Positions 25,600-34,778 of a stretch of DNA of 64,000 bases are shown here, in pieces. A program made the translations under genes and the position numbers. Origin of the DNA: Bradyrhizobium sp. CB1650. GTDB lineage: Bacteria > Pseudomonadota > Alphaproteobacteria > Rhizobiales > Xanthobacteraceae. The stretch spans positions 7,965,501 through 8,029,500 of the forward strand of contig NZ_CP121695.1 of NCBI RefSeq assembly GCF_029761915.1, read 5' to 3'. The notes under the pieces were generated by a model, which saw only the letters and a program-made list of their open reading frames with translations, was not told the DNA's origin and ran no database searches. The number at the start of each line of letters is the position of its first letter. Positions within the stretch are counted from its first letter, which is position 1.

Positions 25600-26740
25600 G
25601 CACCAGCCTCGCCGTAAGCCGCAGATAGCCGCCGGAGCTTCTTAAGCCGTGGACTTCCCGCTCAGAGCATTGGAAGTGGCGACGATGACCGGCTTCCCCT
25701 GCGCTTTGACGACAATCGACCCCTTCAATCAAATGCGGAGACAGTGGATCTACCGGGACATACGCGGGCGGTGGCGAGCCGTTCTTCTCGGTGTTGACGC
25801 GCCATTCGCCGCACTTGGGGTCGCGCGTAAGGCCGATCGGGTAGATCTTCACCTCGTCTTCCGTGATCCTCATCCGCAGGAAATTGCGGTGACTATCAAG
25901 CCTCATGGAGCTGAAAGCGTCATTGTGTTCATCTTGTAGCGGGCTGACGTGAGGTACAGGTAAATTCCGAAGCAGTAGCCCCCGAGCAATGCGCCGACGA
26001 GCGTCATCTCGGCGAGGAAGACAACGATTCCCGGCAAGTGCCGGCCTCCAAACGGCGGAAGCCAGCCGTTCAGATAATCGAATAACAGCGCCGCAAGGAT
26101 CGCGAGCGTCGAATGCACCGCGCCATTGGCCGCGGAGATCAACTGTACAACCCTGCTGTTCCCTTCCTGGCGCTTGGTATAGGCCCAGAAGCCCAGGCGG
26201 AAGAGAAGCGGCACGAGCACCAGCGAGTCCCGCCAGAGATGCACCGTTGCGAGCCCCGCCAGCCAGTACATTGCCCCGAGCAGAAAACAGAAGCCGGGTT
26301 TCAGGCTCACGAAACTGAAGTTGCCTTTCAGCAATTCCAAGCTTTCCGTCCTGCTTGGATAGCAGGCTGCCGCCTCGCAATCTTCGTGCGGTGAATCCGG
26401 CTTCGTCTTGAGCTTGGGTTCGGTCACCCGGCTGCCGAGCCATGACTTGTTGCCGTCTTTCGGATCGAGAACCACCTTGTCCTCGAGCTAGTGCGTGGGG
26501 CGGAGAAACGCTCCGCCGCCGCCGGAGGTGATGAACTGCGTTACGCCGTCGTTGCCTGAATATCGGCTGCAGTGGTGCGTATCGCCCGACAACACGATTG
26601 GGATTTGCAGGTTCCACTTCGCGTTCACAGGAAGGCTTTCAACGAATTCGAGCACTCGCACCTTGTCGCTCCGGTGTGGCGCTTTTCGCACACAGTCGTA
26701 GCATCTTGAACACCGTGTGAGGGCCTGAACGACGCACAAC
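25600..26740 (-). pseudogene. Membrane metallophosphoesterase, broken
   Basis: Reading down the minus strand: FVESLPVNAKWNLQIPIVLSGDTHHCSRYSG, then FITSGGGGAFLRPTH, an in-frame TAG, LEDKVVLDPKDGNKSW, several membrane helices (LLGAMYWLAGLATVHLW, IVVFLAEMTLVGALLGGY), a frameshift near 25935, then HNDAFSSMRLDSHRNFLRMR and PAYVPVDPLSPHLIEG. The GDTHH motif is the C-terminal metal site of calcineurin-like phosphoesterases. The 5' half with the first metal ligands is missing upstream of ~26740. With one stop, one frameshift and a truncation, the gene is dead. Confidence 0.75.
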
Positions 26741-26920
26741 ACTCACTGAGTGGCCAGAGTGGCTCGTCTTCCAATTCTCCTCGCTCTAGTCGTGCCAGCC
26801 AGCATTTTCAAAGGAGTGGTACGACGCTTGCTTAAGGATGAAGCGAACTTCCGCCTTCATAGGCACATTAGCCATGCGAGGCGCCCCGCCAGATCGGTTC
26901 CTTAACAAGTGGGTGACTAT

Positions 26921-28501
26921 ATGTCCGGTGTCGCCGGTGCGTTTCTCTGCGCTTCAAGCGAACCATCGTCGCGTGTTGTTGATCAACTGAAGAAAATGAT
27001 TCCGACACTTGCACTCCGTGGGCAAGCAGGTGTCGCGGTCTCTGCTTTCATGCAAGAGCGTGGGATCCGATATGGGAGGGCGTTTCAATCGAACGATAAT
27101 TCAGTACGCATTGACGGCATCGAACAGGAGCCGCGCTTTCGGCCTCATGTTGCAATCGCGCAGATCCGTAGCGGATCCTGTGGAACCGAGGGTGACGGCG
27201 ATGTGCCGTCTATTCCTAGCCGCCATTTTGCAATTTCTCTGGACGGCGCCTTGGTGAACGCTCACGAACTCAGGAGCGAATTGCTCTCTCAAGGACCACT
27301 GATGGATACCAACACAGACGCCGAGCTGTTGCTGAGGTGGATTGAACGAACTTGCGAACGAGAATATTGGCGTCACGGCTTGCCCGCGGACTACGAAGCT
27401 ATCTTTCGCGAGCTTGATGATCGTATCGATGGTGCCATTTCCGCGCTTTTGCTGGATAAGAACGGTGATCTTGTTGCATATCGCAATCGAAGCGGTTTGC
27501 GACCATTGGAGACTATGCAGGCAAGTAATGGATTGTTGCTCTTTGCTTCCGAAAATTGTGCCTTCGCTGGCTTGGAAGGGGAGACCCAGCAGCTCTTGCC
27601 TGGGAGCATACAGCGCGTGGACGCCAAGACGGGCGGCAGAGTTGACCATACGCTGAACAGCCGAGGATGTAAGGCCAAACTCTGCGCCTACGAAACTATC
27701 TATTTGGGAAGTCCGAACACGTCGGTCGAGGGCTATTCACATCGCCAGACCCGTCACAACATCGGGTTCGCTTTGGGGAGAATCGTTGCGGAGCGACTCC
27801 AAGCAGACCCACTCTTGATCCCACCAATCGTGTCCTCCATGCCAAATACCGGGGGGCCGTACGCCGATGGTCTGTTTGACTCTCTCGCCGAACAGGGCGT
27901 GCTCGCCGAGCGTAGTGACGTAGTGGCAACGCAATTTCTTGAGCGAACGCTCCTGGGCAAACCCAGCGCCCGACAATCTCGCATTGCTCAGAAGTATCGC
28001 GTCTCTGAACCAGCCGTCGCTAAACGGACGATCATAGTTGTCGACGAGGCCCTCATTCGAGGTGATACCAGTCAAGCCGTCACAACGATGCTCCTTGCCG
28101 CTGGAGCCAAAGCCGTACATTGGGCAATTGGTTCGCCGCCCATAGTTGCTCCACACTACTACGGCATGGGTATTGATACGCTAGATGAGCTCGCATTCTG
28201 GCAGGCGTTGAAGCGGCTGCCGCCCGAACTACGCGCCCCGTGCCTTCGCTTCCACAGGATGGACCCGCCAGCCCTTAAAATCATTGAAAGCAACATTGCG
28301 ACGGCGATCCAAGCAGCAACAATCACTTATCTGCCCTTCCGTGCCCTTGTGTCCATATTAGCCAACAGGCTAGAGGGCATCGATTTGTCACCCTTCACGT
28401 TGGAGATGCCGACCCCCGCTGGACGGCAGCGCGCGGACAGAAACTTGGAAGCTTTGCTGGCCGCTCTTCCTGTCAATCCTCGTCTGAGGTCAGCATCATG
28501 A
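26921..28501 (+). CDS. PurF-like protein with degenerate glutaminase site
   Basis: 526 residues built like amidophosphoribosyltransferase (PurF): an N-terminal Ntn-type glutamine amidotransferase domain and a C-terminal phosphoribosyltransferase domain. The start MSGVAGAFL replaces the invariant catalytic Cys2 with Ser. The oxyanion motif NGN appears as DGA (SLDGALVNAHELR) and RDPxGxRPL as RNRSGLRPL, so the glutaminase is probably inactive. The PRPP loop is retained in variant form (VVDEALIRGDTS instead of RGTTS). ATG 26921 is chosen because the family starts there; a GTG lies four codons earlier. It is the first gene of an operon with HAD and dehydrogenase genes, with four-base overlaps. A role in purine synthesis is unlikely; a specialised ribosyl-type pathway is inference. 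Confidence 0.8.
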   Translation: MSGVAGAFLCASSEPSSRVVDQLKKMIPTLALRGQAGVAVSAFMQERGIRYGRAFQSNDNSVRIDGIEQEPRFRPHVAIAQIRSGSCGTEGDGDVPSIPSRHFAISLDGALVNAHELRSELLSQGPLMDTNTDAELLLRWIERTCEREYWRHGLPADYEAIFRELDDRIDGAISALLLDKNGDLVAYRNRSGLRPLETMQASNGLLLFASENCAFAGLEGETQQLLPGSIQRVDAKTGGRVDHTLNSRGCKAKLCAYETIYLGSPNTSVEGYSHRQTRHNIGFALGRIVAERLQADPLLIPPIVSSMPNTGGPYADGLFDSLAEQGVLAERSDVVATQFLERTLLGKPSARQSRIAQKYRVSEPAVAKRTIIVVDEALIRGDTSQAVTTMLLAAGAKAVHWAIGSPPIVAPHYYGMGIDTLDELAFWQALKRLPPELRAPCLRFHRMDPPALKIIESNIATAIQAATITYLPFRALVSILANRLEGIDLSPFTLEMPTPAGRQRADRNLEALLAALPVNPRLRSAS

Positions 28502-29184
28502 AACCAACTCTCGTATTTGACTGGAACGGAACACTGCTCGATGACACGTACGCGGTGCTCGAAACGACGAACGTAATTTTGGACCGCTTCGGTCGTCCGA
28601 TCATCGATATAAACACCTTTCGAGAGCATTTTGATGTTCCCCTCTCTCGTCTCTATCGTGGCCTCGGAATGTCGCAGGAGGAGGTTGAGACAGTGGAGCG
28701 TGACGAGGGCGCACTGTTTCACGACACATACGAGCCTCTTGCGGATAAAGCCGATTTACGTGAGGGGGCGCGCAGAGTGCTCGAGTTAGCGCGACGAGAA
28801 TCTGCGCTACTCATCATCCTCAGCAACCACATAGTCGCGCCTCTACAGCTCCAGCTGAGGAGACTTGGAGTGGATGACTACGTCACCGACGTGCTCGCCT
28901 TTGAAAGCCGCGCCACGCAATACAAATCGTTGAGCAAAGGAGAGCGGCTTCGTCTTTATATGCACAGGTACAACCTGAAGCCATCGTCAACCTTCATCAT
29001 CGGCGATATGCCCGTCGAGACTGATATTGCACGCAATCTCGGGCTGACAAGCATATCCATTACCGGGGGATTTGTTTCGGCGTCGCGCCTGCAAGCCGCG
29101 CGTCCAGATTACACCATCAACAACCATCACGAGCTGTTGCCCATCCTACAAAGCCATGGCTTCTTTCGGAATGCTAAATCATGA
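28498..29184 (+). CDS. HAD-family hydrolase/phosphatase
   Basis: 228 residues. Motif I FDWNGTLLDD carries the DxxGT nucleophile variant (D-W-N-G-T), motif II is IILSN, a lysine lies downstream (YKSLSKGERLRL), and motif IV is FIIGDMPVETDIA. An alpha-helical cap occupies roughly 15-90. It resembles phosphoglycolate-phosphatase-type enzymes; the substrate is unknown. Both ends overlap neighbours by ATGA, so all three genes are translationally coupled. Confidence 0.85.
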   Translation: MKPTLVFDWNGTLLDDTYAVLETTNVILDRFGRPIIDINTFREHFDVPLSRLYRGLGMSQEEVETVERDEGALFHDTYEPLADKADLREGARRVLELARRESALLIILSNHIVAPLQLQLRRLGVDDYVTDVLAFESRATQYKSLSKGERLRLYMHRYNLKPSSTFIIGDMPVETDIARNLGLTSISITGGFVSASRLQAARPDYTINNHHELLPILQSHGFFRNAKS

Positions 29185-30083
29185 GCAACGGATCATCAGC
29201 GAACGCGGCTCCCAAAACGATCAAGCAGAGCATAGGGCTTATCGGAGCGGGGCGCATGGGAACAGGTATAGGCATCAGCCTGCTGCGTCAGCAAAGCGAA
29301 CTCCACATCAAAGTCAACAAGAACCGGTTCGGTGCTGATCGCCTGACAGGTGCAGGGGCCCGAGAGCATGCGTCGATCGCTGAGTTGGCGCAGCATGTAA
29401 GTGTGGTGGTGTTGTCCTTACCGTCCAGCCGCGAAGTTGAGACGGTGTGCCTCAATCACGATGGACTGTTTGTTCATATGTGCCGAGGAGGTTTGATAAT
29501 TGATTGTACGACCTCCTATCCCGCATCGACCATTACATTGGCGAAAACGGCGCAAAGACGAGGTCTAAGCTTTATTGATGCTCCAGTAACACGAAGCCCC
29601 GAGCAAGCAGAGCTCGGCCTTCTCAATGCGATGGTTGGATCGGATGCAACACTCTTTCCCGTCGCTGAACGCATTCTTGCTGCGTTTTGCGAGACCATTA
29701 TGCATGTTGGAGATGTCGGACAGGGCCACAAGCTCAAGCTTGTTTACAACAGCATGACTATGGGCATAGCTGCGGTCGCCGCTGAGGTCTGCCAATTCGC
29801 GGATAGTCTACAGATAGATCTTGTAACACTACGCTCTTTGGTCAGTCGGGGCTCTACGAACAGTGGAATATTCCAAGCCTTCGCCGCCTTCTTGTTGGGA
29901 GAGAAACCAGATGCACTGGCAATCTCGATTGCAAATGCTGCAAAGGACATCGAGTGTGCTGTGCGCCTAGCGCGCGAGAGTGCCGTTTCCGTGCCGGTCC
30001 TGGATGCTGCCGCGCAGGAACTCAAGCTCTCAGTTGTCGCAGGCAAAGGTGGACTGACCCTACCACATCTGGCCCGATCGTAG
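29181..30083 (+). CDS. NAD(P)-dependent beta-hydroxyacid dehydrogenase family
   Basis: 300 residues of the 3-hydroxyisobutyrate/6-phosphogluconate dehydrogenase-like family. The Rossmann motif GLIGAGRMGTGI lies near residue 20, the substrate-side IDAPVTRSPEQAELG stands where the family has 'DAPVSGG', and the catalytic lysine is in GQGHKLKLVYNSM. The usual double glycine of the substrate motif is changed to RS, pointing to an unusual substrate. It is the last gene of the three-gene operon, with a terminator one base after its stop codon. Confidence 0.85.
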   Translation: MSNGSSANAAPKTIKQSIGLIGAGRMGTGIGISLLRQQSELHIKVNKNRFGADRLTGAGAREHASIAELAQHVSVVVLSLPSSREVETVCLNHDGLFVHMCRGGLIIDCTTSYPASTITLAKTAQRRGLSFIDAPVTRSPEQAELGLLNAMVGSDATLFPVAERILAAFCETIMHVGDVGQGHKLKLVYNSMTMGIAAVAAEVCQFADSLQIDLVTLRSLVSRGSTNSGIFQAFAAFLLGEKPDALAISIANAAKDIECAVRLARESAVSVPVLDAAAQELKLSVVAGKGGLTLPHLARS

Positions 30084-30084
30084 A

Positions 30085-30115
30085 CGCTTGGTATGGCTCC
30101 AAGCGCGCCATTTTT
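30085..30115 (+). terminator. Intrinsic terminator of the PurF-like operon
   Basis: CGCTTGG (30085-30091) and CCAAGCG (30099-30105) make a perfect 7-bp stem with a 7-nt loop, followed by TTTTT at 30111-30115. It lies directly after the dehydrogenase stop codon. Confidence 0.8.
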
Positions 30116-30139
30116 CCAAGAGTCCGTGGTGCCCCCTCG

Positions 30140-30540
30140 ACTCCCTCGGCATCGAGAGCGATGATTGGGACGAGATGGTCCGCATCTTCAAAGAAGTCAG
30201 GGGGCGTTTCTTGTGACGATGGAGTGGAGTTCGATCCAAACAGCGTCAAGGTCAATCGCATTCGCGAGGAAACCGAGCATGGCGGCCTGCGTATCACCGT
30301 CGACCCATTGGTCGATACCGCCAAGGCCCGTATCGTTATCGATATGGCCTTTGGTGATGCGGTCGAATCGGGGCTACTGGAAATGGACCTGTCGGTTCTC
30401 CACGATCTTCCTGCTCTGCATCTCGCGCGCTTCTGCGCGTGAGATGGTCATCGTCGAGAAATTCCAGCCGATGGTCATACTGGGCCGCGCCAATATTCGT
30501 GGTGCTCGCGGCCTATCATTGGCGCGGATACTTGAGGGCT
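30140..30540 (+). pseudogene. AbiEii-type nucleotidyltransferase fragment
   Basis: Over two frames the strand reads DDWDEMVRIFKEV, then DGVEFDPNSVKVNRIREE, LVDTAKARIVIDMAFGDAV, and in another frame MVIVEKFQPMVILGRANIR. This is the middle of AbiEii/AbiGii-type nucleotidyltransferase toxins (family blocks 'DDGVvFD..sv...pIree..yGG.R', 'iDigFGDavtP', 'ETvvAEKfqAmv.LG..NsRmKDfyD'). The N-terminal catalytic part and the antitoxin are missing. Confidence 0.7.
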
Positions 30541-30637
30541 TTGGCACACACAGCTGTTATCCGTCCGCGCTGATCTGCCGGACAAAGTATCTCATTTCTG
30601 CTCCCGCCTGAAAGAACAAGAAGGTGCGGGTCCAGCA

Positions 30638-30673
30638 AAGAAAAGGACCGCTGCCGGATTTCTCCGACAGCGG
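30638..30673 (-). terminator. Intrinsic terminator downstream of aldehyde dehydrogenase
   Basis: On the minus strand CCGCTGTCGG and CCGGCAGCGG form a stem with one mismatch and a 6-nt loop, followed by TCCTTTTCTTT. It sits 120 nt past the aldehyde dehydrogenase stop and would end that four-gene run. Confidence 0.6.
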
Positions 30674-30794
30674 CTCAAGTCTGGGGAGAAGGCAGACGTA
30701 CCGGTCTGCCAGCGGAGAAGGGCGGAGCGCTTGAGGCGATCCGGCGGCACTAACGAAGTCGTTCTGCTCCGATTTTGTATCTGGTAGTCCGGCT

Positions 30795-32267
30795 CTAGCT
30801 CGCCTGGCTCACAAATTTGGTGTCGAGATAGCCCTCGATTGCCTCGAGGCCACCTTCCGAACCGAAGCCGGACTCCTTCGTTCCTCCGAAGGGCACTTCG
30901 GGAAGCCCAAGCCCATGATGATTGATCGATACCATCCCGCATTGGAGATCGGCTCCGATCGCGGCCATCGTTGCGGCGGATCGCGTGTAGGCGTAGGCGG
31001 CGAGCCCGTAAGGCAGTCGATTGGCCTCCGCGACAACCTCGTCATAGGTTGCAAACCGCGCAATCGGCGCGACAGGGCCGAACGGCTCTTCATTCATGAT
31101 GCGCGCTTGAGGTGGAACATCGGTCAGGACCGTCGGCTCGAAGAAGTACCCCGTATTGCCGATACGCTTGCCGCCGGTGCGCAACTGGGCGCCGCAATCG
31201 AGAGCGTCCGCGACAAGGCTCTCCATTGCATCGACCCGCCGCGAATTGGCGAGCGGCCCCATCCGGCTATCTCTTTCAAGGCCATTGCCAACCTTGATCG
31301 CGCTGGCCTCGGCAACGAACTTCTTAACGAAATCTTCATAGATGCTCTCATGTACCAGAAACCGCGTCGGCGAGACGCAGACTTGGCCTGCATTGCGGAA
31401 CTTGTTTGCCGACAAGTTTCTTGCGGCTTTCTCGACGTCGGCATCCGGGAAAACGATGGCAGGCGCGTGCCCGCCGAGCTCCATGGTGGCGCGCTTCATA
31501 TGGGCGCCGGCAAGGGCTGCGAGATGCTTTCCGACCACGGTCGAACCTGTGAAGGAGACTTTCCGGATGATAGGATGGCGTATGAGATAATCTGAAACTT
31601 CGGATGGCACCCCGAAGACGAGATTGATCACGCCCGCCGGCAAGCCCGCATCCGCGAAACTACGCACCAGCTCCATGCAGCTCGCTGGCGTCTCTTCAGG
31701 TCCCTTGACGATGATGGAGCAGCCGGCTGCAAGGCTGGCGGAGATCTTCCGCACGGCCTGGTTGATCGGAAAATTCCAGGGCGTAAATGCCGCAACCGGC
31801 CCGACCGGCTCCTTGGTCACGAGCTGGGCAACATTGCCAAAGCGCGCCGGGACGATCCGTCCATAGGCGCGCCGCCCTTCCTCGGCGAGCCAGTCGATGA
31901 TATCGGCAGCAAGGAGCGATTCAGCACGCGATTCGGTGAGCGGCTTACCCTGTTCGAGCGTCATGATCGATGCGATGCCGGCTGCGCGCGAGCGTATGAG
32001 ATCGGCGGCCTTGCGCATCGTCCTGTATCGGTCAAAGGCCGAAACCTTTCGCCAAATCTCAAAGCCCTCCCTAGCGGCCATGATCGCACGATCAAGATCG
32101 CCGCGGGACGCATAAGGAGTTTCGCCAATTGGCTGTCCGGTCGCGGGATTGAGGATCTTTTCCGAGCGATCCGACCCCCCTTCCGTCCATTCGCCGGCAA
32201 TGAACATCCTGATCTTGGGGTACACAGGTTCTGCCTGCGTGGCTTGTTCCCGGCGCATCATGCCCAC
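30795..32267 (-). CDS. NAD(P)-dependent (semi)aldehyde dehydrogenase
   Basis: 490 residues of the succinate/2-oxoglutarate semialdehyde dehydrogenase branch. The catalytic C297 is in NAGQVCVSP, general base E263 in MELGGHAP, N165 in PWNFP, and the cofactor loop is FTGSTVVG (239-246). It follows the DHDPS-family gene by 3 nt. In sugar-acid pathways a DHDPS-family dehydratase makes 2-oxoglutarate semialdehyde and a dehydrogenase of this type oxidises it to 2-oxoglutarate, which is the favoured reading here (inference). Confidence 0.88.
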   Translation of the reverse strand: MGMMRREQATQAEPVYPKIRMFIAGEWTEGGSDRSEKILNPATGQPIGETPYASRGDLDRAIMAAREGFEIWRKVSAFDRYRTMRKAADLIRSRAAGIASIMTLEQGKPLTESRAESLLAADIIDWLAEEGRRAYGRIVPARFGNVAQLVTKEPVGPVAAFTPWNFPINQAVRKISASLAAGCSIIVKGPEETPASCMELVRSFADAGLPAGVINLVFGVPSEVSDYLIRHPIIRKVSFTGSTVVGKHLAALAGAHMKRATMELGGHAPAIVFPDADVEKAARNLSANKFRNAGQVCVSPTRFLVHESIYEDFVKKFVAEASAIKVGNGLERDSRMGPLANSRRVDAMESLVADALDCGAQLRTGGKRIGNTGYFFEPTVLTDVPPQARIMNEEPFGPVAPIARFATYDEVVAEANRLPYGLAAYAYTRSAATMAAIGADLQCGMVSINHHGLGLPEVPFGGTKESGFGSEGGLEAIEGYLDTKFVSQAS

Positions 32268-32270
32268 ACC

Positions 32271-33200
32271 TCAATGTCCCCAGCGAAGAGCCAGTGGGTT
32301 GAGCTCACGCGCGAGCTCGATCAGTCCAGCTCTCGTCGCCGGATGGATCTGCTCAAGCGGATGCCGCACGGCTTCGCATTTTATCACGCCACCTTCAGCC
32401 ATTACGCTCTTGGCGGCGCGCAGGCCACACTGGCGGTTTTCGAAATTGATGAGCGGCAGCACCCTTGCATATGCAAGCGCGGCTTCCTGCCTGTCGCCCG
32501 CTCTGTGATGTTCAAGCACGGGGCCGAGCAGATCGGGCAACAGCGCGCTCGACATTGTTCCGATCGCACCGGCATCGAGATCTGCCATCATGGTGATGGC
32601 TTCCTCCCCGTCAAAAGGACCAATGATGAGCTCACCGCCGAGCTCGATCAGACTGCGCAGCTTGGCAGCCGCAAACGGCACCTCGATCTTGAAATATCTG
32701 GCGAGCGGCACCTCGCAAGCGAGCCGAACGAGAAACGGGACCGTCAATGCAACGCCGGAGAGCGGCGCGTCCTGGACCATAATTGGAATGTTGGCGGCGT
32801 CGGCGACCCGGCCGAAATGCCCGATCATGGCGCCTTCATCCGCCTTGAGACTTGCACCATGATAAGGCGGCATCAGCATGAGGAGGCTTGCGCCACGTTC
32901 GGCCGCATAGCGGGCGCGTTGCACCGCAATCTGGGTGCTGAAATGGCTGCAGGTCACCATGACGGGCTTGCGGCCCGCGACATGCGAGAGGCAGAGGTCG
33001 ACCAGAATATCGCGCTCCTGATCCGACAGCAGGAACTGCTCGGAATAGTTGGCCAGAATGCAGATTCCGTCCACGCCTTGATCGATCATGCAATCGAGCA
33101 CGCGCCGCTGCCCTTCGAGATCGAGATCTCCAGATTCCGTAAAGGGCGTCGGAGCGACCGGGAACAGGCCGCGATAGACGGGAGTTTTCGCATTTCTCAT
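32271..33200 (-). CDS. DHDPS/NAL-family lyase or dehydratase
   Basis: 309 residues of the class I aldolase-like dihydrodipicolinate synthase family (TIM barrel). It opens GLFPVAPTPF; the Schiff-base lysine is K171 in ARYFKIEVP. The tyrosine usually seen in 'iiYNvP' is absent here (IMVQDAPLSG), and the early motif GVDGICILANYSEQFLL departs from the lysine-biosynthesis form. These changes exclude DapA itself and fit a sugar-acid dehydratase or aldolase subfamily (2-keto-3-deoxy acids). The aldehyde dehydrogenase gene starts 3 nt later, so the two probably act in sequence. Confidence 0.85.
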   Translation of the reverse strand: MRNAKTPVYRGLFPVAPTPFTESGDLDLEGQRRVLDCMIDQGVDGICILANYSEQFLLSDQERDILVDLCLSHVAGRKPVMVTCSHFSTQIAVQRARYAAERGASLLMLMPPYHGASLKADEGAMIGHFGRVADAANIPIMVQDAPLSGVALTVPFLVRLACEVPLARYFKIEVPFAAAKLRSLIELGGELIIGPFDGEEAITMMADLDAGAIGTMSSALLPDLLGPVLEHHRAGDRQEAALAYARVLPLINFENRQCGLRAAKSVMAEGGVIKCEAVRHPLEQIHPATRAGLIELARELNPLALRWGH

Positions 33201-33375
33201 GTAGGGGATTCCAGACAGGAGGCAGTCAGTTGCTGTCGAACTCGATCAGCCCACCGCAAACATCCAAGGAGTGGAGCCGATGCCGTCGAACTTTTGGACA
33301 GATTGACTGGCGTGTCGTCACAAACAAGATTGGTTTGAGGCTTTGCTCGCGTTGGAAGCCTTTCGCGCCTCCTCA

Positions 33376-34527
33376 CTAGATCCAGCCAAGCGGCACCAGA
33401 TCCGTCAGGATGGCAAGGCATTCAAACAGGAAGTAGCTTCCGAAGATCAGCTCGACGTTCTCCGCCGCATCGATATCGCGCACGATCGCCTTTCGGGTGA
33501 AGCAGCCGCCGGTGAGCATTCCAGGCGGGCGCGGGTCATCGGGAGCAGTCGGTGTCAGGTATTTCGAGCTCAGCTGAGTAACTGTGCGCTCCGCAAATGA
33601 TCGATATTTCGCGCCCTGCTCAGGACCAAGTGCGGATGCGAGGCGCAGCGCCGCGGCGGCAGCGATAGCAGTGGCCGCAGTATCCCTGCTGGTGTTGGGG
33701 ATCGCCGGATCGTCGAAATCCCAGAAGGCAATGAGATCCGAAGGGACATGGTCGATCCACCAGTCAAGAAGGCGCACGGCGTAGTCGCGCCATAGCGGTT
33801 CGTCCGGGCGGACCATGGCGGCGTGAGCGGTGTAGAGCATCGCCCATCCCTGCGCCCGGCCCCAGGTGCTGATATCGCTATATCCCTTGTGCGTGTGCGT
33901 TCTGAGTATCTTGCCGGTGTGTGGATCAAGGGTGGAAGACTGGATAACTGAATTGTCCTGCCGAACATGGATCTCCAGGACACGCCGCATATGTGCATTG
34001 GCAACCTCCTCCATCCGGGCATCGGAAAGCTCGTCCGCGGCCCAATAGAGCAGGCCTGTCGCCTGGAGCGAGTCGATGCTGCTCTCGGAGGCTCCGACTG
34101 CGCTCGCCTCCTCGGCATCCCGGCCCAACGGTATCAGTCCGAGGCGTGGATCGAACATATCACGAAGCGACCTTGCTGCTGTCAGAGCCACCGCGCGCGC
34201 GTTTTCTTCCTTGAACAGGATGCTGCCGAGGGCACCGGCATGATAGAAGCCGAAGCCCTTGAAGGCCGTAAGCCGCTCGGCACGCGGCAACATTCGGCTT
34301 AGCGCAGCACGCGCGTCTTCGATTGGGAACCGCCTGGGATCAGCGAGATGCGCGAGCCAAAGCTCACCGACAAATGCCCCGCCGGTCCAATCACCATCGG
34401 GCGTAAACGTCCATTTTCCGTCTGCTGCACTCGCCCAGTGTGGCAAGCCCGAGCGTGCAGTGTCCCGAGTCTCGGCAATGCGCTTCAGCATACGCTCGCG
34501 CGCGGGCAGATATTGGCTTTTCGACAT
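33376..34527 (-). CDS. Glycoside hydrolase family 88 (unsaturated uronyl hydrolase)
   Basis: 383 residues of an (alpha/alpha)6-barrel. Conserved HTHKGYSDISTWGRAQGWAMLY and IPNTSRDTAATAIAAAA are GH88 signatures; this family hydrates the 4,5-double bond of unsaturated uronic-acid residues made by polysaccharide lyases, releasing 4-deoxy-keto uronates. No signal peptide, so it acts in the cytoplasm on imported oligomers. The start at MSKSQYLPARE (34527) is preferred to the longer frame. It lies in the minus-strand run between a CoA transferase and the sugar-acid-type lyase. Confidence 0.88.
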   Translation of the reverse strand: MSKSQYLPARERMLKRIAETRDTARSGLPHWASAADGKWTFTPDGDWTGGAFVGELWLAHLADPRRFPIEDARAALSRMLPRAERLTAFKGFGFYHAGALGSILFKEENARAVALTAARSLRDMFDPRLGLIPLGRDAEEASAVGASESSIDSLQATGLLYWAADELSDARMEEVANAHMRRVLEIHVRQDNSVIQSSTLDPHTGKILRTHTHKGYSDISTWGRAQGWAMLYTAHAAMVRPDEPLWRDYAVRLLDWWIDHVPSDLIAFWDFDDPAIPNTSRDTAATAIAAAAALRLASALGPEQGAKYRSFAERTVTQLSSKYLTPTAPDDPRPPGMLTGGCFTRKAIVRDIDAAENVELIFGSYFLFECLAILTDLVPLGWI

Positions 34528-34778
34528 GGCTTCTGGTCCAACACAATACTCGCCCCCGCGGCTTTGGCCTGGCGGCAACTTAAAGCACTTTACCAACAGA
34601 TCCTGGACTGGCGTGAACGGTTAGTGGTCTCCAGACTTCCAAGCGTGCCTTGGTTGCATCGCTACCGAGGAGCCAACCTCGTCAGCTGCACCGCAGGGAA
34701 AGCCGCGTGCAAGTTTATGCCGATCACCATACCCCTCCTGACGCAAGCGTGCTGCTATCGAGAATACTCTTTGTTCGT

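Noticed and set aside
25574..26617. A 347-residue minus-strand frame
   Set aside because: Only its C-terminal third belongs to a gene (the broken metallophosphoesterase after its frameshift); the first two thirds are the wrong frame.
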